Positions 6,685-13,163 of a stretch of DNA of 13,163 nucleotides are shown piece after piece (the stretch's first letter is position 1; every line of letters begins with the position of its first letter). The translations under genes were made by a program, and so were the position numbers. The notes beneath the pieces were generated by a model, which was given only the letters and a program-made list of their open reading frames with translations, had not been told where the DNA came from and made no database searches. The stretch is from JACKBJ01 sp964549495 (GTDB taxonomy: Bacteria > Chloroflexota > Anaerolineae > Epilineales > Epilineaceae), in assembly GCA_964549495.1 (NCBI GenBank), contig CAZJWJ010000122.1, positions 1 to 13,163 on the forward strand. Direction: 5' to 3'.

Positions 6685-8153
6685 CGCCCCGCGTCGGGAC
6701 CGGAGCGGCCCGGTGCGTCGAAGGCCTGGTCGATCTCCTCGTCGGAGGGCGGATCCCAAGCGGCATCCGGAGCCTCCGGATCGTCGTTCTCGAAGCGGCT
6801 GCGTTCTGCCACCGCGCGGTGCAGGCCGGTGCCCGGCAGCGCGCGGGGCGTCAAGGCCAGCACCACCGAGCCGAGACTGGGATGCTGGGGGCTGCTCGTC
6901 TCGGCGGAGACCACCTCGACATCCAACTCCAAGTCGACGGTCTGTAGCCGGGTGGTCTTGCCCGGGATGGTCGGCACCAGCAGGCGGTCGCTGAGCCGCG
7001 CGCGCAGCACGGGATCGCCATGGGCGCGCTCGGTGACGAAGGTCACCGTCGGCGTGCGGCTGGTCTGATCGACGTCATCACGGTCGCTGAACCACAGATC
7101 CAGGGTCTTCACCCCGCCGATGGACTGCTCCATCAAGCCCGCGCCACCCACCAGCGCGCCGCGTCGATCGTAGACCAACCAGGTACGGATGCCGTCCTGT
7201 CCTTCGTCGGCGCGATAGACCGCGTCCACGGTCTGACCCAGCTCGATGCGCTCGGGCTGCCAGGCCGGGGCGCTGCTGCCCGAACGGCGCGCCTTCGGTC
7301 CGGACCGGCCGGCTCCGCGATCGGCGGGCTCCGCCCGCTGGGCCGGCATGCGGCTGGTGGCCTCCATCGAAGCATCCCGGCCGCTCCCCGCCGTGGCGGG
7401 CTGCGGCCCTTGCCAGTCGCCGGACTGGTCTCGCCCGGCCCGACCAACGCCCCGTCCCCCCGGCACGGCGACCTGATCCGGCTCTTCGGGCGAGGGCTCC
7501 CGCCGGGCGGGCCGCCATGCCGAGCGATCGTCTTGGCGCATCCGCCACCAGAATAGCGCCAGCAGCCCGGCCGCCACGATGGCGCCCGCCAGGGCCAAGA
7601 CCGAGATCCAGCGCCAGATGGACTGCCAGTCGCGTTGCCCCGGATCGTCCGCTGCGGCGCCCGGCAGGGCGGGCGCGCCATCATCCGTCGATGGATCGAG
7701 GCCATCGGCAGGCGCGGCGGCGGCAGCGCTGGCCTCGGCGGCCGCGGCCGCGACGACATCCGAGTCGTCCAGATCGATGGCCAGGGCCTCGGCCAGCGAA
7801 CGCGCCTCGGCGCCCACCGGGTCCGGCTGCTGGCTCAAGCGCCGCAGGCTGGTGCCCACCTGCAGGTCGCTGAGCGTGGCCCGATCGTCGCTGGCCTGGC
7901 TGAGGTCCGTCGACCGCGCAAAGTCGCTGGCGACCAAGCGCAGGTAGTCGTCGCGGTGGGCCGGATCGAGATGGGCCGGCGTGGCCGGCTCGTAGCCGAC
8001 CGGAAAGAGCCACCATCCCAGGAGCAGCCAACCGAGCAGCAGGCCCAGGCCAAAGCTCAGGGCCAGGGGCCACCGAGACGCATCGAAGCCATAGCCGAGG
8101 CGGCTCGGCGCGTCGGTCGATTCTTCGCGTGCTTCGTCCAGGGGCTGGGTCAT
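6681..8153 (-). CDS. Two-segment membrane protein of unknown function
   Basis: I do not recognise a named family. The 490-residue product has two clear membrane segments, at about 28-50 (ending in WWLFPVGYEP) and 180-203. Between them lies a mostly helical region with an Ala-rich run (134-147); a low-complexity Arg/Gly/Pro/Ser linker spans about 205-297. A folded, beta-rich C-terminal domain follows at about 298-440, ending in an acidic tail. The short stretch FPVGYEPATPAHL...RDDYLRLVA after the first segment resembles small membrane proteins I recall from Chloroflexota genomes (a W..P.EY..T.P..L....YR..Y pattern); this is memory-based. The ATG at 8153 is supported by AGGAGGAG (8159-8166), 5 bases upstream. 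It is coupled to the downstream DUF3048 lipoprotein by ATGA and lies 52 bases after the aminopeptidase stop. By charge, both the central region and the C-terminal domain could face either side. Confidence 0.7.
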   Translation of the reverse strand: MTQPLDEAREESTDAPSRLGYGFDASRWPLALSFGLGLLLGWLLLGWWLFPVGYEPATPAHLDPAHRDDYLRLVASDFARSTDLSQASDDRATLSDLQVGTSLRRLSQQPDPVGAEARSLAEALAIDLDDSDVVAAAAAEASAAAAAPADGLDPSTDDGAPALPGAAADDPGQRDWQSIWRWISVLALAGAIVAAGLLALFWWRMRQDDRSAWRPARREPSPEEPDQVAVPGGRGVGRAGRDQSGDWQGPQPATAGSGRDASMEATSRMPAQRAEPADRGAGRSGPKARRSGSSAPAWQPERIELGQTVDAVYRADEGQDGIRTWLVYDRRGALVGGAGLMEQSIGGVKTLDLWFSDRDDVDQTSRTPTVTFVTERAHGDPVLRARLSDRLLVPTIPGKTTRLQTVDLELDVEVVSAETSSPQHPSLGSVVLALTPRALPGTGLHRAVAERSRFENDDPEAPDAAWDPPSDEEIDQAFDAPGRSGPDAGR

Positions 8154-8158
8154 GGGGG

Positions 8159-8166
8159 CTCCTCCT
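8159..8166 (-). promoter_or_regulatory. Strong ribosome binding site of the two-segment membrane protein
   Basis: AGGAGGAG on the - strand, 5 bases before the ATG at 8153. It decides against the in-frame start at 8198, 15 codons upstream. Confidence 0.75.
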
Positions 8167-8205
8167 CGCGGGCTGGTCGGCGATGCCTCCGGGCGCATCG
8201 CCAGA

Positions 8206-9300
8206 TCAAGCGGTGATCGGCTGGCGCTCGGCGAACTTGGCGACCTGGGTCAGGATCTCGGCCCCGTCCTCCCGGACGACGGCGATGTCCTCGATGCGCA
8301 CCCCGAAGCGCCCGGGCAGGTAGATGCCCGGCTCGATGGTGGCGACCATGCCGGGCGCGAGCGGCCTGTCGCCGGCCAGCTGGCTGAGCTTGGGCATCTC
8401 GTGCACTTCCAGCCCCACGCCATGGCCCAGGCTGTGGCCGAAGTTCTCCTCGTAGCCGGCCGCCTCGATCATGTCGCGGGCCAGCGAATCCACTTCCGGT
8501 CCGGTACGGCCGGCGCGCAGCCCGTCGGCCGCCGCGCGGTTGGCCCGATCGACGATGTCCCAGACCGCCAGGTAGTCCGGATCCCGGGCCGGCCCGATCG
8601 AGAAGCTGCGCGTCACGTCGCTGTTGTAGCCATCCAGCCGCGCGCCCATGTCGATGACGATGGGCTCGCCGGCCTCGATGATCTTGTCGCCCGGCAGGTG
8701 ATGCGGCAGCGCGCCGTTCTCGCCGGCGGCCACGATGATGTCGAAGGCCACCGCCTCGGCGCCTTGCTCGCGCATGAAGACCTCCAGCTGCCAGGCCAGC
8801 TCGCGCTCGGTCATGCCCGGACGCGCCCGCTCGTAGGCCAGCTCCATGGCCCGATCGGCCAGCGCGACGGCGCGCCGGATGCGCTCGATCTCATCGGCCG
8901 TCTTGATGGCACGCAGCCCCGAAAGCAGGCCCTTGGTGGACTGCCAATCGATGTCGGGCAGCTTTTCGCGGTAGCGATCCAGCTGGTCGACGGTGGTCTG
9001 CGTGGCCTCGAAGCCCACCCGCTCGGCGCCCAGCTCCTCGAGCAGCTCGCCCAGCCGCTCGACGGTCTGGTAGCCGGCCTCGACCAGCTCGAAGTCGGGC
9101 GCCTGGCGCCTCACCTGCTCGTAATAGCGGCTGTCGGTGATCAAATGGGCGTGGTCCCGACCGAGCAGCACCATGCCGGCGCTGCCGGTGAAGCCGCTGA
9201 GCCAGCGCCGGTTGGCGGCACCGGAGATCAGGAGGGCATCCAGCTCGTGCTCGTCCAGGCTGGGGCGCAGGGCATCGAGGCGGTGGCGGTACAGGCTCAT
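8206..9300 (-). CDS. M24B Xaa-Pro aminopeptidase/dipeptidase
   Basis: Metallopeptidase of the creatinase/aminopeptidase P fold that removes residues N-terminal to proline, or splits X-Pro dipeptides, in the cytosol. The 364 residues comprise an N-terminal creatinase-like domain (1-125) with SGAANRRWLSGFTGSAG (26-42), and a pita-bread catalytic domain (135-355). The five expected metal ligands are all visible: Asp217 (VIDMGA), Asp228 (NSDVTR), His293 (LGHGVGLEVHEMP), Glu323 (TIEPGIY) and Glu337 (RIEDIAV). His200 in the PHH stretch fits the family's substrate-site histidine. The ATG at 9300 gives the usual family length; a GAGGA lies 10 bases upstream. A longer frame to 9534 exists but is Arg/Ser-rich and overlaps the xer 3' end. 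Whether it is PepP-like or PepQ-like cannot be told by eye. Confidence 0.92.
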   Translation of the reverse strand: MSLYRHRLDALRPSLDEHELDALLISGAANRRWLSGFTGSAGMVLLGRDHAHLITDSRYYEQVRRQAPDFELVEAGYQTVERLGELLEELGAERVGFEATQTTVDQLDRYREKLPDIDWQSTKGLLSGLRAIKTADEIERIRRAVALADRAMELAYERARPGMTERELAWQLEVFMREQGAEAVAFDIIVAAGENGALPHHLPGDKIIEAGEPIVIDMGARLDGYNSDVTRSFSIGPARDPDYLAVWDIVDRANRAAADGLRAGRTGPEVDSLARDMIEAAGYEENFGHSLGHGVGLEVHEMPKLSQLAGDRPLAPGMVATIEPGIYLPGRFGVRIEDIAVVREDGAEILTQVAKFAERQPITA

Positions 9301-9323
9301 CGTTCGGTCGTCCTCATCGTGGA

Positions 9324-9341
9324 GCGGGCGGCGGCGCCCGC
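9324..9341 (-). other. Intercistronic stem-loop before the aminopeptidase gene
   Basis: GCGGGCG at 9324-9330 and CGCCCGC at 9335-9341 form a perfect 7-bp stem with a 4-base loop in the xer-aminopeptidase gap. There is no T tract, so it is not a standard terminator; it may slow 3' decay or mask nearby translation signals. Confidence 0.45.
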
Positions 9342-9353
9342 GGGGTGGCTCGA

Positions 9354-9369
9354 GCGGATGCGAATCCGC
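9354..9369 (-). other. Intercistronic stem-loop directly after xer
   Basis: GCGGAT at 9354-9359 and ATCCGC at 9364-9369 pair perfectly. The loop reads GCGA on the + strand and TCGC on the transcribed - strand. It begins one base after the xer stop codon. Together with the stem at 9324-9341 it makes two tandem hairpins in a 70-base gap. Confidence 0.45.
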
Positions 9370-9370
9370 G

Positions 9371-10480
9371 TCACTCGAAGGGCGTCGGCGGCGGCGGTGG
9401 TGGCTGGTCGCCCGCGTCGGTCCGGCTCGTCCGACTCGGCCGGCTCGGCCCGTCCGCGGGCGGACGAACAGCACGCTCGTTCCGCTCGTCCTGTTCGTCC
9501 CGCGCGCGCACCTCGACGCTCGTCCGAGCCTCACCGTGCGTCTCTTGCCCGGCCGACCGCGGCGAGCCGGCCTCGTCTCGGCGCAGCCGCGGATGGGCCC
9601 GCAGGTAGGCTTCTTCCAAGCGGGTCTGGCTGACGTGGGTGTAGATCTGGGTCGTGCCCAGGTTCTGGTGGCCCAGCAGTTCCTGGACCACCCGTAGATC
9701 GGCCCCGCCGTCCATCAAATGGGTGGCGAAGCTGTGGCGCAGCACGTGCGGCGTCACACGCCGGTCGATGCCGGCCGCCCGCGCGCAGCCGGCGATCAGG
9801 CGCTGCACCGAGCGGGCCGTCAATCGGCCGCCGCGCTGGTTGAGAAAGAGCGCTGGACCGGGACGCCGGGCTTGGATGGCCAAGCTCGGCCGGCCGGCGC
9901 TCAGATAGCCCTGGATGGCCGCCGTGGCCCGACCGCCGATCAGGGCCATGCGCTCGCGATCGCCCTTGCCGGTTACCCGCAGCCGGCGCGCGCCCAACTC
10001 CAGATCGCGCAGGTCCAGGCCCACCAATTCGGAGACGCGCAGGCCACCGGCATACAGGGTTTCCAGGATGGCCCGGTCGCGCAGTCCGGCCGGCTCGGAG
10101 GCCTCGGGTACCGCCATGAGGCCGGCGGCCTCCTCGGCCGTCAGCACCCGCGGCAAGCGCCGCGGCAGGCGGGGCGAGGGGCAGTGGGCGAAGGGGTCGA
10201 CCTCGACGATGCCCTCGCGGGCCAAGAAGACGCCGAAGCTGCGCAGCTGGCTGGCCCGGCGGGCGATGCTGGCGCGGACGATGCCGCGGCCGGCCAGCCA
10301 GCCCTGGTAGCGCCGCAGCATGCGCGCGTCGATGTCGGCCCAGCCCCGAGCGCCCGCGGCCTCGAAGTAATCGAGGGCCTCGGCGATCTCGCGACCGTAG
10401 TTGCGAAGCGTGTAAGGCGACGCGTTCCGGACCGCGAGCAACTCGTCGATATAGCGCTCGAGCGCGCTTCGCATGTCCAT
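9371..10480 (-). CDS. Xer-type tyrosine recombinase with C-terminal tail
   Basis: Site-specific recombinase of the XerC/XerD class, which resolves chromosome dimers at dif with FtsK. The N-terminal SAM-like core-binding domain spans about 5-95 (SPYTLRNYGREI at 21-32). The catalytic domain spans about 110-300 with every active-site residue visible: Arg148 (GGLRVSEL), Lys172 (GKGDRER), His245 and Arg248 (HVLRHSFATHL), His271 (LGHQNLG) and the nucleophile Tyr280 (IYTHVS). The family is usually near 300 residues; here residues 303-369 add a charged and Pro-rich tail, partly built from tripeptide repeats (DEQ-DER-NER and SRP-SRT-SRT) and ending in a run of seven... prolines interrupted near the end (QPPPPPP then TP). 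The ATG at 10480 (or 10474) lacks a clear ribosome site. No phage or attachment-site context is seen, so a housekeeping Xer is most likely; XerC versus XerD, or a single Xer, is unresolved. Confidence 0.9.
   Translation of the reverse strand: MDMRSALERYIDELLAVRNASPYTLRNYGREIAEALDYFEAAGARGWADIDARMLRRYQGWLAGRGIVRASIARRASQLRSFGVFLAREGIVEVDPFAHCPSPRLPRRLPRVLTAEEAAGLMAVPEASEPAGLRDRAILETLYAGGLRVSELVGLDLRDLELGARRLRVTGKGDRERMALIGGRATAAIQGYLSAGRPSLAIQARRPGPALFLNQRGGRLTARSVQRLIAGCARAAGIDRRVTPHVLRHSFATHLMDGGADLRVVQELLGHQNLGTTQIYTHVSQTRLEEAYLRAHPRLRRDEAGSPRSAGQETHGEARTSVEVRARDEQDERNERAVRPPADGPSRPSRTSRTDAGDQPPPPPPTPFE
9422..9448 (-). repeat. Three 9-bp tandem units in the xer tail
   Basis: On the + strand the units are CCGGCTCGT, CCGACTCGG and CCGGCTCGG, head to tail. 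On the coding strand they encode Ser-Arg-Pro/Thr tripeptides. Adjacent units differ by one or two bases, as in a young minisatellite. Confidence 0.7.
9473..9499 (-). repeat. Second set of three 9-bp units in the xer tail
   Basis: On the + strand the units are ACGCTCGTT, CCGCTCGTC and CTGTTCGTC. On the coding strand they encode Asp/Asn-Glu-Gln/Arg tripeptides. The CTCGTC core is shared with the set at 9422-9448, suggesting a common origin, although the two sets are read in different frames. Confidence 0.6.
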
Positions 10481-10487
10481 CGCCGCA

Positions 10488-10493
10488 ATCTTA
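10488..10493 (-). promoter_or_regulatory. Candidate -10 element directly before xer
   Basis: TAAGAT on the - strand, 7 bases before the xer ATG at 10480. The region 17-18 bases upstream has only a poor -35 (TTCGTC). If used, transcription would start at or next to the ATG, giving a leaderless or nearly leaderless message. This agrees with the absence of a ribosome-binding site. Confidence 0.35.
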
Positions 10494-10581
10494 GCCCGCT
10501 GTTCGCCATGGGACGAATCGAATTGCGTGCGTCTTGGCTGTCGCGAAGCCGGGCAAGGACGATCGGGGCCGCGACCGAAGG

Positions 10582-10593
10582 GAGCCTCGGCTC
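10582..10593 (-). other. Short inverted repeat after the manC-like gene
   Basis: GAGCC-TC-GGCTC, a 5-bp stem with a 2-base loop, 5 bases past the manC-like stop. There is no T tract. It is too small to be called a terminator. Confidence 0.25.
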
Positions 10594-10597
10594 GGCG

Positions 10598-11719
10598 CTA
10601 CAGGAGCCCGTCGCGCCCCTCGGCCTTCAGTCGCTCGACCAGGTCCTTGACCTCCTGGGCGCGCTCCACCGGGCAGACCAGGAGCGCGTCTTCGGTGTCG
10701 ACCACGATCATGTCCCTGAGTCCGATCGTGGCCACCAATCGGCCCGAGGGCGCGAAGATCAGGCTGCCCCGGTCGTCGATGCCCAGATGATCGCCGACGG
10801 CGGCATTGCCCCGCTCGTCGCGATCGAGGGCCTCGAAGAGGGCCGGCCAGGCGCCGATGTCACGCCAGTCGAATTGCGCCGGCAGGCAGGCCACGCGATC
10901 GGCCCGCTCCATGATGCCGTAGTCGATGGTCGTGCGGTCCTCGATGCGCGACCAGACCTCGGCCAGGCCGGCCTCGAAGTCCGGGCCGCCGGCCAGGCCC
11001 GCGATCTCGTCCAGCCGCGCCGCCAGGCGGGGCAGGTGCCGGGCGAAGGCGTCCAGGATGACGTCCACCCGCCAGGCGAACATGCCGCTGTTCCAGACGA
11101 AGTCGCCGCTGGCCAGATAGCGCTCGGCGGTGGCGCGGTCCGGCTTCTCGACGAAGCGCTTCACCTCTCGCGCCAGCGGGGCCCCGTCCTCGGCCCTTGG
11201 CGCGTCGAGCGCCGGTCCCAGCTCGATGTAGCCGAAGCCGGTCTCGGGCGCCGTCGGCTGGATGCCGAAAGTGACCAGCCGGCCGGCCCGGGCCACCCGC
11301 TCGGCGTCGGCCAGGGCCGCGCGCAGCGCGGATTCGGGCTGGATCAGGTGATCGGCCGTCAGGACGCAGAGCACCGCCTCCGGGTCGCGGGCCCGCAAGA
11401 TGGCAGCGCCCAGCCCGATGGCCGCTGCGGTGCCCAAGGGCGCCGGCTCACCGACCACCTGCTCGGCCGGGATCTCCGGCAGGGCCGTGCGCACCTCGTC
11501 GGCATAGTCGGCGCCGGTGAGCACGTAGACGCGCTCCGGCCCGATGAGGGGGGCCAGGCGCCGGGTGGCGATCTGGAGCATGGAGCGCTGGCCGAAGAGC
11601 TGCAGCAGCTGCTTGGGCCGGCGCTGGCGCGAGTAGGGCCAGAGCCGGGTCCCGCTGCCGCCGGCCAAGACCATCGCGTAGAGCGCGCCCGCCTCCGCAT
11701 TCAATCCCGATTCATCCAT
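10598..11719 (-). CDS. manC: Mannose-1-phosphate guanylyltransferase
   Basis: Makes GDP-mannose from GTP and mannose-1-phosphate, the donor for cell-surface glycans, glycolipids or mannosylated compatible solutes. The 373-residue protein carries the nucleotidyltransferase signature GGSGTRLWPYSRQRRPKQ (20-37), LTADHLI (120-126), the ETGFGYIE segment (159-166), FVEKP (189-193), WNSGMF (209-214) and DWRDIGAWP near residue 286. There is no C-terminal cupin (phosphomannose isomerase) domain, so it is the monofunctional short type. The ATG at 11719 overlaps the dprA end by 19 bases and has GGGAGG (11726-11731) 6 bases upstream, inside dprA. Translation coupled to dprA is likely. The partner genes for mannose-6-phosphate (manA, manB) are not in view. 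The symbol is by family; the glycan served is unknown. Confidence 0.92.
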   Translation of the reverse strand: MDESGLNAEAGALYAMVLAGGSGTRLWPYSRQRRPKQLLQLFGQRSMLQIATRRLAPLIGPERVYVLTGADYADEVRTALPEIPAEQVVGEPAPLGTAAAIGLGAAILRARDPEAVLCVLTADHLIQPESALRAALADAERVARAGRLVTFGIQPTAPETGFGYIELGPALDAPRAEDGAPLAREVKRFVEKPDRATAERYLASGDFVWNSGMFAWRVDVILDAFARHLPRLAARLDEIAGLAGGPDFEAGLAEVWSRIEDRTTIDYGIMERADRVACLPAQFDWRDIGAWPALFEALDRDERGNAAVGDHLGIDDRGSLIFAPSGRLVATIGLRDMIVVDTEDALLVCPVERAQEVKDLVERLKAEGRDGLL

Positions 11720-12942
11720 CGCATGCCTCCCACGTGGCGGACCATGCCCTTGAGCTCCATCAAAGTCAGGCGGCGCGCCACCTCGGCCACGGGCTGGTCG
11801 ACCGCGCGCGCCAGATCGTCGATCTGCAGCGCCCCGTCGGCCAGCCGCTCGATCAGCTCGGCCTCGGCCGGATCGCTGGGCAGCGCGCGCCGCGCGGCAT
11901 TTTCTTCGGCCAGGCGCGACAGGTCAAGCGCGGCCAGGACCTCGTCGGCCGAGAGGGCCACGCCGGCGCCATCGGCCAGCAGCTGGTTGGCCCCGGCCGC
12001 CGACTTGCGGAAGATCTCGCCCGGCACGGCGAAGACGTCCCTGCCCTGATCCAAAGCCGCCCGCGCGGTGATGACGGCACCGCTCTTGTAGCCGGCCTCG
12101 ACCACGATGGTGGCCAGCGACAAGCCGCTGATGATGCGGTTGCGCGCCGGAAAGTGCTCGCGCAGGGGCGGGCTGCCCGGCGGCAGCTCGCTGATCAGGG
12201 CGCCGCGCACCGCGATCTCCTGGGCCAGGTTGCGGTTGGAATGCGGATAGGCCACGTCGACGCCGCAGCCGAGCACGGCGGTCGTGCTGCCGCCGGCGTC
12301 CATGGCCGCGCGATGGGCCTCGGTATCGATGCCCAGGGCCATGCCCGAGACGATGGACAGGCCGGCCCGCGCCAGGTCGCCGGAGAGCTGCGTGGCCGCG
12401 CGCCGGCCGTAGTCCGAGCATTTGCGCGTGCCGACCACCGCCACACCGCGCAGGCCCAAGACCCGCGGGTCGCCGCGCAGATAGAGCAGCCAGGGCGAGC
12501 GGTCCAAGCGCGCCAGCCGGTCCGGGTAGCCGGGGCCCCCCTTGACCAGCGGCTTCGCGCCGATCTCGCGCAGTCGGGCCAGACAGCGGTCCAAATCGAG
12601 CCTGCGCCGCATCTTGCGCAGCTCGGCGCGCGTGCGGCCGTCCAGGAGGTCGGCCAGGCCGCGCTCGGGGGCCTTCCAAGCCGCTTCGGGCGTTCCGTAG
12701 CGGCCCAGCAGCCGGTCCATGCGCGCCGGTCCTATTCCTTTGACGTGGTTGAAGGCCAGCCACCAGGGCAGCTGGCGGTCGACCTCCTCGGCGGAGAAGC
12801 GCCGGCCGGCCGCGCCGTCGGGGGCTTCGGACGCCGCTGCCCCGGCGGGCTCGCCGACGTCCAAGGGGAGTGGGGGTTGCGGATCGCCATCGACCGATGT
12901 CGATCCATCTGGATTCTCGGAGGCGAGACTGGCTCGTGACAT
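11701..12942 (-). CDS. dprA: DNA-processing protein DprA
   Basis: Binds incoming single-stranded DNA and loads RecA during natural transformation; also kept in many bacteria with no known competence. The 413 residues contain an N-terminal Pro/Gly/Asp-rich segment (1-48), a helix-hairpin-helix/SAM-like part (NHVKGIGPARMDRLL, 65-79), and the Rossmann-fold core. The core shows VAVVGTRK (167-174), SGMALGIDTEAHRAAM (199-214), FPARNRIISGLS (264-275), EAGYKSGAVITARAALDQGR (282-301), FAVPG (304-308) and GANQLLADGA (317-326). A C-terminal winged-helix domain spans about 356-410. The ATG at 12942 is preferred because the promoter at 12986-13014 lies within any longer frame. The ribosome site is modest (AGGGTGGTG just upstream). 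It is the first gene of a six-gene - strand train and overlaps manC by 19 bases. Confidence 0.95.
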   Translation of the reverse strand: MSRASLASENPDGSTSVDGDPQPPLPLDVGEPAGAAASEAPDGAAGRRFSAEEVDRQLPWWLAFNHVKGIGPARMDRLLGRYGTPEAAWKAPERGLADLLDGRTRAELRKMRRRLDLDRCLARLREIGAKPLVKGGPGYPDRLARLDRSPWLLYLRGDPRVLGLRGVAVVGTRKCSDYGRRAATQLSGDLARAGLSIVSGMALGIDTEAHRAAMDAGGSTTAVLGCGVDVAYPHSNRNLAQEIAVRGALISELPPGSPPLREHFPARNRIISGLSLATIVVEAGYKSGAVITARAALDQGRDVFAVPGEIFRKSAAGANQLLADGAGVALSADEVLAALDLSRLAEENAARRALPSDPAEAELIERLADGALQIDDLARAVDQPVAEVARRLTLMELKGMVRHVGGMRWMNRD

Positions 12943-12985
12943 GAAGACACCACCCTGCAGGGATTGCGTGGGTGGCGCGAGGTCA

Positions 12986-13014
12986 ATCCTAGATGGGGTC
13001 GCCGGGTGCGTCAA
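12986..13014 (-). promoter_or_regulatory. Sigma-70-type promoter of the dprA operon
   Basis: On the - strand, TTGACG (13014-13009), a 17-base spacer and TAGGAT (12991-12986) form a near-consensus housekeeping promoter. Transcription would begin near 12979, leaving a leader of about 37 bases before the dprA ATG. It is the best promoter match in the window and probably drives dprA through the DUF3048 gene. Confidence 0.75.
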
Positions 13015-13101
13015 GCGCTCGATGGAGACCATGGTGCATCGAGACGGGCAGGGCGGCTGCCGTACATCGACAGCGGTCATCCAAGAGGCTGGTCCTCGAG
13101 G

Positions 13102-13116
13102 GCCCTGTTGCAGGGC
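13102..13116. other. Small stem-loop near the right edge
   Basis: GCCCTG at 13102-13107 and CAGGGC at 13111-13116 pair around a 3-base loop. There is no T tract on either side. Apart from this and the dprA promoter, I see no gene or RNA in 13015-13163. Confidence 0.3.
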
Positions 13117-13163
13117 GATTGCAAAGTCGGTCGTCAGGTGAACAGCACTGCGGCGGGAACACC

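Noticed and set aside
8152..9633. Long + strand frame antisense to the aminopeptidase
   Set aside because: It mirrors a gene with all five metal ligands in place, and its own composition (Asp/Gly/Val/Ala/Arg with no hydrophobic core pattern) is typical of a shadow frame.
9371..10480. Tyrosine recombinase as the integrase of a mobile element
   Set aside because: The neighbours are housekeeping genes in one operon. No tRNA target, direct repeats, phage or transfer genes are seen, and the protein resembles Xer rather than phage integrases.
9719..12049. Very long open frame on the + strand, antisense to xer, manC and dprA
   Set aside because: The translation is Gln/Ala/Gly/Arg-rich with no recognisable motif, and the opposite strand holds three proteins with complete catalytic motifs. 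High GC content makes long antisense frames common.
13134..13163. Possible C-terminal end of a further - strand gene (last nine codons GVPAAVLFT then TGA)
   Set aside because: Only 30 bases are visible, so no codon bias or motif can be judged. An upstream gene ending here is possible but not supported.

Overview
The window reads as ordinary chromosomal DNA from a GC-rich bacterium. It is intact and densely coded, with no sign of plasmid, phage or transposon genes. The best guess for the source is a Chloroflexota (Anaerolineae-like) genome. That rests on the small two-membrane-segment protein followed by a DUF3048-type lipoprotein, on single-membrane-style lipoproteins with long acidic linkers, and on the high GC content. 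It is an inference from remembered family distributions; the 23S and 5S sequences here would settle it.

Left edge (1-1005, + strand): the 3' part of a 23S rRNA gene, a short spacer without a tRNA, a complete 5S rRNA gene, and a 10-bp-stem hairpin that probably terminates the rRNA operon. Facing it on the - strand is a two-gene unit (2120-1043): uracil phosphoribosyltransferase (upp), then a small DUF3467-like protein.

Centre left (2121-4562, + strand): upp is divergent from ruvB, and the 138-bp gap holds a -10 element for each direction. ruvB (Holliday junction motor) is followed by a membrane CPBP-family protease with all the expected metal-site residues.

Right two thirds (4595-12942, - strand): one gene train begins at a near-consensus promoter at 12986-13014. 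It runs dprA (DNA processing), manC-like mannose-1-phosphate guanylyltransferase (19-bp overlap), a Xer-type tyrosine recombinase, an M24B aminopeptidase, a two-segment membrane protein of unknown function, and a divergent DUF3048 lipoprotein joined to it by an ATGA overlap. A rho-independent terminator lies at 5401-5425. Beyond it is a separate lipoprotein gene with a DUF4367-like domain, convergent with the CPBP gene.

Themes: DNA recombination and processing (RuvB, DprA, Xer), nucleotide and sugar-nucleotide metabolism (Upp, ManC), and cell-envelope proteins of poorly known function. No complete novel defence or mobile system is visible. The most likely undescribed items are the translationally coupled membrane protein/DUF3048 lipoprotein pair, the repeat-built C-terminal tail of the Xer recombinase, and a possible leaderless start for xer. 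No gene-free stretch exceeds about 220 bases.
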